From: Larimichthys crocea
Taxonomy: Eukaryota > Chordata > Actinopteri > Sciaenidae
Direction: 5' to 3'
DNA: 64,000 bases
Assembly: GCF_000972845.2 (NCBI RefSeq)
Contig: NC_040018.1
Coordinates: 15,287,157-15,351,156 of the forward strand
The translations under genes and the position numbers were made by a program. Numbering within the stretch: the stretch's first letter is position 1; each line of letters begins with the position of its first letter. The notes under the pieces are model-generated. The model was not told the origin of the DNA, searched no databases, and saw nothing but the letters and a program-made list of their open reading frames with translations. Of this stretch, positions 1 through 8,999 are shown piece by piece.

Positions 1-3000
1 CAACAGGCAATCCACTAAATGACTTTAAATGCCTTAAAGAGTGTTTAGTTTGTTTTTTTAATCTTTTTGGATTTATTGCAAGTTGACCTCAGTAATATAA
101 ACCTCTTAGACATCTAAAGTGACTGCTAAGGCTAATGAGCTTAACAGAATATTTCACTTATGCAATGGCTGAATCCCAGTATCATGAAACATTTCACTAG
201 AAATGTGATTGGTAGAACCACGTCTATGTGCCTTGTTTGTTTAAACACACACCTGCTATGTGTCCCGAGAGCCTTCATTGCTTGAAGGCATTCCTTCTTG
301 AGTAATTATTTTGAGATAGATGCAGTCTTTTTGTTAAGTGAGTATTGAGTGTTAGGTACATTTTATTTTCACAACCAGCTATCAGTATTACCTCCTCCAA
401 GACGGTTGTTTTCAGATCTACTTGCCTTTTTTTTGGTTATCTCTAAGCTAAGGCCATGGGCCATAGAAGAACTGGTTAGTTTTTGTTACAGAGAGCGCCA
501 CCATGTGGTCATTTAATCAGTTCATACAATCCTGATGGGTCCTGAGCCATGAGTAGCAATGAAATCATCAGTCCCTCTTTCTCACATTCATATAATCCAT
601 ATAAACCACACCAATGTCTCACCACTCCCACAAATTTCACCCAGTCTTCACAAAATCTATAACACTTGACTTAAACACTTTTTTTTTCTATTTCACTTTC
701 AAATCGTCAAATAGATGTGGTCCATTTGACATAAATTGTCTCGAGTTTTGAACATCTTGTGCAGATACAACCAAATTTAGAAGACATGAACGTATTAGAA
801 ATTGTTAGGCCATTTTGCTTACAGTCTATAGTAATAGTAAAACATTGAATAGCCATAATGTAGCTGTGATGGCTCTGACTCTTGTCCTCAACATAACAAC
901 ATTTTGACTAAGGTGTGGATCTAGATGCAGACTGTAAGCATCTGTTTCCTTAAAAAATAACACATTTAGAGGCCAATAGCCTTGTTGGAGCTATGATTTT
1001 TGATTTTTTTCGTTGCTTAGGTTTTCTTCAGAATATTTTGGAAATAGACATTGTACATTTAAGCAGTGATATTTGTAGCTTTTAAAAATAACATATCCAT
1101 GGTGTTCTGTCCTGGTTAGGTCAGTTTGAGTATGAAGGCAGCCTCAACACTTGGATAAGAATATGCTACCATGCCAGGATGGACTGTTGCAGTGTTGATG
1201 CATTTGTTTGTAGCAAATTCTAACGTCCACTACTAAAACGTTTGACTGTACTGTTTCTGGTTTAGTGTCTTTTTTTTTCTTCTTCTTCTTTTTTTTTAAC
1301 TGTTGAACATCTTAATTTGATCTTGACAAATATTTGAGAAATGATGCATCTGCACATTGGTTTTGCAGCATTTAAGAAATTACTCTAATTGTGCTTTTTG
1401 GATACCAAACAAACAAACAAACAAAAACTGTAGTCCAGTTAAAAGTACTAGTCCTGTTACCCCTCAAACTATCCATCGTAATAAAACTGATTATTTACTC
1501 AAGATACAGGGATTAAAGTTTAACTTAGGAATCTTAAACTACTGATTGGAGTTTGATGAAACTCAGACAGCTGATGGTTTACACACAAATACAAAACCAT
1601 TCATTTAAAGGTCAATTTTTAACTGTTGCAGCAGTGATTTAGAGCAAACTTTGGATTATATATCCAGTTAGTGTTTCTTGATAGTTAACTCATCATTTAG
1701 GGTGAAAATTCATTGTTGCCTTGTTTTAAATATTTTTTAAACTGGGCAAAAAAAATGAGCTCAAAGTGAAATAGTGAGTGAATCATACATCACATGCAGA
1801 TCTAAGCACCAAATAGTCTGTGTCTTGTCCCCTGTAATATTTTTTTCTGTGATTCTGCACTGTACCTGCATGTATCACTCGTTGTCATGCTGTTCCAGAC
1901 AAGTGTCCTGTTTTCACTGAAGTCTTGACTGTATTGAGACACAAGCACACAGTATGTCTGTCTGCACTGAGCAGGCCTCTGGCTTTTTATGGAGCTGTCA
2001 TCCAGGCCTGGCGAGGGAACAGCTGTGGAGCCCCTTCTCACTCCTTGAGCCCCACCAGAACACTGAACCTCGGCAAATGTCATCAGTTTGTTAATGCGCT
2101 GTTCCACTGCTGTTGATACCTTCTTATCCCTGTGCTCAATGGCATGCTCATTTTCCTAGGGTTCAGTCAGTGGTCATGTTGTGAGATTTCGAAGCTACAC
2201 AAGTATTAAAACACAGCATGTTTATAGCCTGACGTACAGATGTACAGTATGTGTGCACACACGCCTCGACAGCATTACTTCCAAAATAAAATGAACAAGA
2301 GGACATCTTAAATTACAATTCAGTTACTGTATCTGCGTGTGCAGTGCAGTGTACGGATGCTCATGAAACAGATTGCTGCCCACCCTGTTTTTCTTCATTT
2401 GGAGGACCTATTATTAGTTTCACATCACAGACTTTATGAAGCTAAGACTTAATTTGATATCCTGAGTAGCTGGTAAAAATAACAATTATGAATTTTGCAA
2501 CTGCTGTAAACAAAAAAAAAAAAAAGGAGTTAAGAGCATTTAGGAAAATTGGCTCATGTGCCTTTTGCACATATAACCAGTGGCTGTAGTATTTCCATGG
2601 TGTAATTACCCCACTTATTTATAATTTGTGCATTTTATTTATGTGCCTCTGTAATACATTTTGATGTTCCCATTTCCTTAATATTTAAGAAGTAAAGAGT
2701 GTTTTAAGAGAAGGAACGAAGCATCTCTTGTTTAATGTAAAATCCATTGAACCAATTTTCCCCTAAAGTTGGTGATTATTTATTTTTATTTTTTTTGTCC
2801 TCAATTCCATTTTTTGTAAAGATTGTTTAAAACTTGATATACCTTCAGCCCCTGAGCTGTTGAGCAGACACATTGTTTTGGACGAAATGATTTTTCAGGA
2901 GGAGTAATGCAGCCGCAGCTTTTTTACCCTGCAACCAAACGCGGGTGAGATCTCTGCATCTGATTTGTTCCGCCTTAATTGCTGCGTACACTCTCGTTAC

Positions 3001-3034
3001 ACAGAGGGCATCATGCGACTGACTTTTAAAACCA
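1..3034. other. non-coding 3' flank of foxf1, no gene recognised
   Basis: AT-rich sequence with many poly-T and poly-A runs and no open frame that reads like a protein. Plus-strand AATAAA hexamers occur near 1480 and 2286, so part of this stretch could be the 3' UTR of a convergent plus-strand gene beginning left of the window. In mammals the 3' neighbour of FOXF1 is MTHFSD in convergent orientation, so that is the candidate, but no mthfsd exon is visible and the link is inference only. A (CAAA)n tract lies at about 1408-1424. The stretch at about 2900-3020 is less AT-rich and may be a conserved element. Confidence 0.5.
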
Positions 3035-4411
3035 TTTATTTAAAACCTCTAATCAATTAATCATTGTTTTGTGGAAAATCAGATCTGTTCATTTATCGTC
3101 AGTTTACAATAACAGGCATGTCCTGCTGCTGCCAGCTGAAAACAGGCTGTTAAAAAATGTTAGACTTCGACCTCAGTCATGGACTGCATCATAACAAGAC
3201 ATACACATTTTTTGGCTTCATCGTCACCCAATATTTAGTAGATTAAACCCACATGGACTCCGTTTATCCTCCATTTAGTTTGCTTGATTAATAATTAATT
3301 ACAAGCCTATAAAGTTATGTCATTCTATTGAATTTTAAATATTGTAGTGTTTCAAAAGCGGAAATTGCCTCACCGCTAATTTTGGGGGTATAGTAATGCT
3401 CACCGACTTTAGATGTACACACATATGTTTGCAATGTCCCAAAAAAAAAAAAAAAAAATCCAAACAATTCTGGGTGTGTCATAGACTCGACATATGTCTT
3501 GTTTTTGGTGCATTTGAGCTTAAACAGCCCAAAAGATATATTTTATTTCTTACAAATGATTTGTTGTAATATAGCCTAAAGATCAGCCCCCATGGAAGGA
3601 CTAATATTCCTAACAATATATAAGTATACAGTGCTGAAAGTAATGGTCTACATATATCTAACACAAACGACATAACAGTGCTTACAATATATCCTCGAAT
3701 TTCATTTTAAAACAAATAACAAGCATTTTGACAAATATTGCCAGTAAAGAATATACCTCCTTGGCCAATTCGCCTGAAATTAAAATATGTAAGTCTACAG
3801 AATAAATAAAAAAAGAAAACCGTTGCGCTTATAGGCTATTCAAAGTGCCTTCATCATTTTTACACAGTATATATGGACATTTATATGAATGTCCATAATT
3901 GTTCAATTTGAAATTAAATTTTGAAAGTCCAGAGGAGAAAAAAAAAACAGTCTAATTTGTCAAAGAAAATAAAAGTAAAAACGGAGAAAAATTGGCCGTG
4001 TGCATTTTTACATAGGCCTACATTAACAAGAAGTATAAACATGAAGAAAAGTGTGAAGTGGTAGTCATCTGCTCTGCAGGACTAAGTACCAAACAGCAGC
4101 AGGGTTTCAAACAGCTAGTCTTTTACCCCGCCGGTCGATGTTGATGGCATGACAAAGTATTTATTATTATATATTATTATTATGTGGTTGCTTTGTGATT
4201 GGCCTGTCTCCGTGTCTTTGTCGCTGATGTGTAAAACAGTACAGAAAAGTAGTCCGGTCTACTTGAAGCAGCGAGCACTCTCCAGGGCCGCTGAGTCGGC
4301 TTCTCAGTGGTTATTTTACTCGTTTGTTCTCATTTTCAGTTCAAACTCAGCTGCGTGGCTCAAGTTTGTGACATCGTCCTCTGGTCTGCAGATTGTCCGT
4401 GCGTGGAGGCA
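3035..4411 (-). other. foxf1 3' UTR and downstream flank; candidate poly(A) signals
   Basis: This lies directly after the foxf1 stop codon on the minus strand. Minus-strand AATAAA hexamers (plus-strand TTTATT) are present at 4160-4165, 3542-3547 and 3035-3040. The first would give a 3' UTR of about 250 nt and the others about 0.9 and 1.4 kb. Vertebrate FOXF1 transcripts usually have a 3' UTR of around 1 kb, so a distal signal is plausible. The sequence alone cannot choose between them. A plus-strand AATAAATAAA at about 3802 points the other way and could serve a convergent transcript. Confidence 0.4.
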
Positions 4412-4575
4412 TCACATGACGCAGGGCTTGATGTCCTGGTAGGCGACCTGTTGGTGGTGGTAGTACGAGCTGCTGCTCGGTGAGTGCATCGCCGAGGACG
4501 TCATGGCGTTGAACGAGAAGACGAACTCCTTTCTGTCGCACATGCTTGGAGACTGGGAATGGTACCGAGGAATAC
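4412..4575 (-). CDS. foxf1: foxf1 coding exon 2 (C-terminal 53 residues)
   Basis: 164 nt starting with GT (completing Gly327), then [17 protein letters not shown], a Ser-rich linker with YYHHQQ, and the terminal YQDIKPCVM followed by TGA at 4412-4414. The C-terminal end is nearly identical to mammalian FOXF1, where this region contributes to transcriptional activation. An open frame continues upstream of 4575 into the intron, but it is not conserved in character and the acceptor AG at 4577-4576 sets the boundary. Confidence 0.96.
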
Positions 4576-6556
4576 CTGCGAAAAGGTGTGAGAGAAACGG
4601 TGAACATCTGGGATGTACCATTAATTTCTAAGATTGTTGTTTGAAGCTCTGAAAAACATTTCAAATAAGGAAACATCTGTGTTAATAATTTAACTTGTCT
4701 TAAAGCAACCATAGGCTTGGGCCCATAATAAGAAAATAATAATAATGATAATAAAGATAATAATAAATTAAATGGGGTGTCCTCATATACACCTGTTCTA
4801 TCATATTTTTTTTATGAAATGGGGCCCTATATATATTTAAAGATAAATGCTGTGGGTTGTTTTTAATATGTAGAGGCAGGATAAGGTTTTCTTAACTCGA
4901 TGTGTGTATTCCTCCTAGACCCGTAGTCCATTTAACAAGCACGATTAAGATTGTCAAAAGGGGGAGGCGGGCTTGCAGGGCTAATTGACAGTGGCCCTCT
5001 TGCACGCCAGTCCCGAAGGACTCAGGGCCTCGGGGCAAGGCAGGCTGGTTTAAACCGCGCTTGTTTTTTTTTTTCTGTTTTTTTCGCCCGGAGATTGGCA
5101 CGACATTAACCTGTCCCGGCAGACTCTCTCTGCTCTATTTTTTTTAACCACTTCCAGAAAATGAAAACCCCACAATATCTGGGTTTTATTTTAGAACAAT
5201 GTGTTCAATTTAATTGGGAGCAGGACAGTGACCAAGCTTAATTTTCGTGAGAGAAAATACGTTGTTTCTTTTAGCTGCATTGTCTTCTTTAATGGCTTTA
5301 ATTTGATTTCTTCTTTATTTTTGTACAACAGAGATAAACATGTGTTTAGTGGCAGCAAAATAAATATTCCAATAAGGTAACGTGAGGCTGCTCAATATTT
5401 CCACAAGGCCCGCGTTTGGCGTGAGACCATAAAAGTTTGTGAACCACCAAGCCTGACCCTGAAATATAATTTAAACCCTCTAGTAATGAAATGTTTTGGT
5501 CTTTGTGTTTGTAAACATTCCTGTATCATATTTCTTCCTTGTTCACATGTTTTCTTTGAAAAGTAAAATAAGCTTACCTTGTAAATCTGTAGTACTGTGC
5601 CCGTTCTGGTGCAGGTACGACTGGTCTAGTGAATGTGTGGGCAAGCTTGGCTGCAGCGGGTTTGCTCCTGGATTACAAGGAGACAGAGGCTGCTGCTTTA
5701 TGTAGGAGGCCCCGTTATTCAGTGAGGCCGAGGGGGCCGGAGCCCACGCCGAGGCTGAGCTCGAGTAGACCGGGTGAGGCTCCATGACTCCTCCGCTGGT
5801 GAGCAGAGGGGAGGCGGAATTGTCGTGGTGGGGATAATCACTCCCAGTGGATCCTGTACAACTTCCCATGTAGGAATGTCCACTGTTGGTCGACAAGTGT
5901 GACATGGTGTGCCCGGACAGACCCATCCCCTCCATGTTACCTGCTAAGTGTCCATTCATCATCCCAATCCCGCTGTCCAGAGACAAGCTGTTGGGCGGAC
6001 AGGATAGGCCCCCGCCGCTCCCCTGGAAGTTGTAGGACTCGGGGATGTGGTTGAATCCCAGGCCGTTCATCATGCTGTACATTGGCTTCAGCGCCTGGCA
6101 CTTGCGCCTAAAACCCCTGGGTCTCCTTCTGAAGGAGCCTTCCTCGAACATAAACTCACTAGCAGGGTCGATAGTCCAGTAGTGGCCCTTCCCTGGCCGG
6201 CCGAGGCCCTTTGGCAGCTTTATGAAGCACTCGTTCAGGGACAAGTTATGACGCACGGAGTTCTTCCATCCCTGGTATGAGCCCCTGAAAAACGGGAAGC
6301 GGCTCTGTAAGAACTGATATATTTCACTCAGCGTCAGGCGCTTGGTTGGAGAACTCTGGATAGCCATAACTATTAAAGCTATGTAAGAGTATGGGGGTTT
6401 CTCTGGTCTGCGGATCCCGGCGTTTGTCTTTTTGGTTTTCGTAGTGGAAGAGGCGGTTTCCATCACCGCCGTCTGTCCGTGCGGCTTCTCTGGAGCAGAC
6501 ATCGGGCTGCTCTGAGCAGGAGTCTGCGCTGGGGGCTGCTGGACCTCTGCCGTCAT
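4412..6556 (-). CDS. foxf1: forkhead box F1 transcription factor, complete two-exon gene
   Basis: The coding sequence is complement(join(4412..4575, 5578..6556)), 1,143 nt, giving 380 residues; human FOXF1 is 379. The forkhead DNA-binding domain spans about residues 51-145, with [10 protein letters not shown] at 53-62, the recognition helix [15 protein letters not shown] at 97-111 (N99, R102, H103 and S106 all present), and a basic wing/[13 protein letters not shown] at 143-152. The rest is a Ser/Gly/Asn/Pro-rich activation region with the F1-type blocks [37 protein letters not shown] and the terminal DIKPCVM. FOXF2 has a different C-terminal block, so this is F1. In vertebrates FOXF1 is nuclear and acts in splanchnic and lateral-plate mesoderm, visceral smooth muscle, gut and vasculature downstream of Hedgehog and BMP signals. 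The start is fixed by an in-frame TAA two codons upstream (6560-6562). A second Met at residue 19 (6500-6502) aligns with the human start, so both may be used. No frameshift, missing residue or other damage is seen. Confidence 0.97.
4576..5577 (-). other. foxf1: foxf1 intron 1 (phase 1, GT-AG)
   Basis: 1,002-bp intron with donor GTAAGC at 5577-5572 and acceptor TTTTCGCAG ending at 4576, preceded by a pyrimidine-rich tract. Splicing joins G|GT to make Gly327 and gives the family-typical [10 protein letters not shown] junction. FOXF1 genes characteristically have one intron at this position. A GC-rich block at about 4955-5080 stands out from the AT-rich rest. A forkhead-type core GTAAACA occurs at about 5511-5517, so autoregulation is possible but unproven. 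Confidence 0.95.
5578..6556 (-). CDS. foxf1: foxf1 coding exon 1 (residues 1-327, forkhead domain)
   Basis: 979 coding nt encoding 326 full codons plus the first base of Gly327. It holds the whole forkhead domain and most of the C-terminal activation region. The exon ends CAAG|GTAAGC, a strong GT donor. Reading on would give a non-conserved tail and a stop at 5543, which confirms splicing here. The ATG context is weak (C at -3, A at +4), compatible with leaky scanning to Met19. The exon is clearly richer in GC and CpG than its surroundings, as in other vertebrate fox genes with CpG-island promoters. Confidence 0.96.
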
Positions 6557-6850
6557 TGGTTAAATTTAGTCTTCGAGTTGGAAAACAAAAATAGTTGATT
6601 TCCACCTTTCCACCTATTAACACTACAAAGTCGGAAAGTAATTCGCTGGCATAAAGAGCCCGAAAAAATACAAATAACAATAACCGACGGCAAACTGTAG
6701 GCAAACTTAACGCACGAGCCGAAGGCGACACTGTCTTCTTCACTCTGACTTCGTCCTTTTTGGGTTCAGTCCTGCAGCAGTCTGAAGCCTTGTACGCAGC
6801 GTCCGAAATGGGATAAGGAGCAGAACAGGAGCCGCTTTCCACTTCAGTTG
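6557..6850 (-). promoter_or_regulatory. foxf1: probable foxf1 5' leader with upstream ORFs
   Basis: No splice site is needed between the promoter and the ATG. TAA at 6560-6562 is in frame and two codons before the start, so the protein cannot extend upstream. Two minus-strand upstream ATGs are present. One at 6652-6650 opens a 9-codon uORF ending at 6623. One at 6842-6840 opens a 172-codon frame that overlaps the foxf1 start in another frame and ends at 6324. If transcription starts above 6842 both would be in the mRNA; the transcription start is not known from sequence. Confidence 0.55.
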
Positions 6851-6960
6851 GTGTGTTGTCGTGCGTCCGAGGAGCTCACTTTTTACTTATCTGTTGCCAT
6901 CAGCGCATTGGAAGCTGGATGTCTTGGCCATCCTAATGTTGGGACCCGCCCAGTTCCCTC
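6851..6960 (-). promoter_or_regulatory. foxf1: candidate foxf1 core promoter (GC box, CCAAT box)
   Basis: On the minus strand a GC box GGGCGGG (plus 6945-6951) is followed about 35 bp downstream by a CCAAT box (plus ATTGG 6907-6911), then an AGATAAG GATA-type site and an A-rich GTAAAAAG that could stand in for a TATA box. Order and spacing fit an RNA polymerase II promoter starting near 6,850, giving a leader of about 290 nt. There is no canonical TATAAA. Mammalian FOXF1 has a divergent lncRNA (FENDRR) on the other side of this promoter. A plus-strand AATAAA at about 7073 is seen, but no fish counterpart can be claimed. Confidence 0.4.
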
Positions 6961-8560
6961 CTACTCGAGTGGTGGGCTGTAAGCATGCACATCTGTGTGC
7001 GTTCACTTTTCAGGGAAATGTTTTTTCCCCATTCCTTACATTGAAATAATGAATATAGGCCTACTGTATCTCCAATAAAGCCTGTAATAACCTATATAGT
7101 ATTTTTTTTGATGGAGAATAGGAGACGTAGCTTCAGATGGCTCATAATAAAAGACATGATCGCACACAGTGATAGTAACTAGACTGACGTTAGATAGAGC
7201 CTTTGATTGCTTTGTTATCTAGTTATTTTATTTTGATTTTTATTGTTGAATATTGTGATAGAAACTGTCTATATTCATAAACCTGCAGTGCAGATAGCAT
7301 CTCTCCATTTCAGGCCTCACAGTACCCCACCACGACAAATGGGTCATGTCTCCGTTTGTATTAAACTTGTAAAATATTTTATAAAACATTTTTAATGTGT
7401 GAAAAACTTTTAGCAGAGATCATGCCCCTTCAATTGAAAACCACCCTCCCGATTTCTGTAAAAGATAGACAGGAACATGGGCAGGATGTTTATACAGCAA
7501 AATGTAAACATTTTCCCTGGCCTTCTTTAAATAAAAAATCAAGCAAAAGCCCCGTTTAGATCAGCTAATACTCAATCTGATGCGATATGCCCGTCTGTTC
7601 GCAGCGTCTTGTGTAGATATTGGACGTTTTTATACATGAATATTGTTTGTGTAATGCAGTCATAATATTTACGCAGGGACGCAGGAGGGGTGAGGTGGAA
7701 GCTCTGCCGAACTGTGAGCACAGAAACTCGGACGGGGACATAAAGATCGACTCCTGCAGGCGGTTTAGCATCGAATGATCCAGGAATTAAGGTAAAGTGG
7801 ATTTAACACTCTGCAGACAGAATACCACCAGCAGAACCGTGGTCGCTTTTAATTTGGTGCCACGATGGAAAACCTGTTTGTTTTATGTGACATAGTATCT
7901 TATAGAATAATTAGAAAAACACAGCCTAAATTATGCCTGGAGCTCTATAGAATGTTTTTTTCTTTAACACAGTTGTAATTTATTCAGAAGAAGATGCGCA
8001 GCAGCTATCTGTTATCTATTATCTGTGTTTCTAAAAAAGAAAAGCCTCATTTTAGTTCGTTTTATTACCTTATGTGAGAGAGAGCTACCGAAAGAGGATC
8101 AGTCTATAACCTAAGACTGTTGACAGTAGGTTGCTTATTGTTCCCTGGAGATCTCGATTGCTGCAGCGCGCAAGCTTGTGCCTCTCCGTGGTGTTCAGTC
8201 AGTTGAGCTTGTTGTGCTTCTGGTCTCTGCCGGCGTTCTAGTGGGTGCTTTTGATGACTTGGTTTCGACACAATGGAAAATAACACCGGAGAAAATAGTG
8301 GATTTTTTTCCCTGTTTCTTTTTTTTATTGTTTGCCCTGTGCGTAAAACCCAGAGTGTGTTTGGAGACTTTGTTGGCTGTGCGTAAAGGTCACCAGTAGC
8401 TTCTATAATATTTTTTTCTGTAAAATAATATGGCAGAATGTTTGTGAGTTCAGTTTGAGGAAACATATTTAAATAAAATTTCCATCTATGATTCAAATAT
8501 AAAATGGGTTATTGATATTTACCGGAACATGAACAGCTGCCTTTTTATATTTTTGTTCAA
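6961..8560. other. proximal upstream non-coding DNA
   Basis: Mostly AT-rich sequence without a recognisable gene. The open frames here are short and read as chance translations. No repeat is obvious. This lies within the first 2 kb upstream of foxf1 and probably holds proximal regulatory sites, but none is strong enough to name individually. Confidence 0.4.
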
Positions 8561-8579
8561 GGCGAGAAAACAATTGATT

Positions 8580-8845
8580 GTTAACTTTTTCATTGTCAGC
8601 CCAAAGGTGACAGACGTGCCACTGTTAGTTTTTGCTGTTGCAGAGGAGATTTAAACCCATGGATAAATGAATGTAAGTATTGTTTTAACCGGTGCCTGCT
8701 CGGCCACTCGCCTGGAGTGAGGGCCACACATTTATCAGCATAGCAGACCACCCAGCGCGTACCAGGGGCAGGCGCGCTCCCGTCCTCTCTCTGCCCACTG
8801 CATTTAATTACCGCTGATGACTTCATTCCATTAGGGAGCCTTTTT
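8580..8845. promoter_or_regulatory. candidate foxf1 upstream enhancer block
   Basis: A less AT-rich island in AT-rich surroundings with several dense motif matches: an exact GLI consensus (8746-8754), a GATA-type TTATCA next to it at about 8732, a homeodomain-type TAATTA at about 8805 and a TGATGACTTCAT AP-1/CRE-like sequence at about 8814. Clustering of sites in a complex, non-repetitive stretch is typical of conserved vertebrate enhancers. No alignment could be made, so the function is inferred. Confidence 0.4.
8746..8754 (+). promoter_or_regulatory. exact GLI (Hedgehog-response) consensus site
   Basis: The nonamer GACCACCCA (TGGGTGGTC on the other strand) is the optimal binding sequence of GLI/Ci zinc-finger factors. 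It lies about 2.2 kb upstream of the foxf1 ATG. Foxf1 is an established Hedgehog target in gut and lung mesenchyme, which makes the position meaningful. By chance one exact match is expected about every 130 kb counting both strands. Occupancy is not shown by sequence. Confidence 0.5.
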
Positions 8846-8906
8846 TTTCTCATACGGTCATTCGCCCCATGTCATGTTGTTCTTGCTTTGTTATATATAG
8901 ACCTAC

Positions 8907-8956
8907 GTATATACATACATACATATATATATAATATATATATATGTATATATAAT
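8907..8956. repeat. (TA)n/(CATA)n microsatellite
   Basis: Alternating TA and CATA units, about 50 bp, imperfect. It accounts for the Tyr/Ile-rich open frames in this area, which are not genes. Confidence 0.9.
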
Positions 8957-8999
8957 ACTTGCATGCCAATTCAAAGCCAGTGTCGGTGGTTAAATGTTT

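Noticed and set aside
6047..6280. Plus-strand frame antisense to foxf1
   Set aside because: Shadow of the GC-rich forkhead exon on the other strand.
6324..6842. 172-codon minus-strand frame as a separate gene
   Set aside because: It overlaps the foxf1 leader and forkhead exon out of frame and has no known domain. Treated as a possible uORF only.
6900..7080. Fish FENDRR orthologue divergent from foxf1
   Set aside because: Only a plus-strand AATAAA near 7073 and the expectation from mammals. No exon structure or sequence match can be shown.
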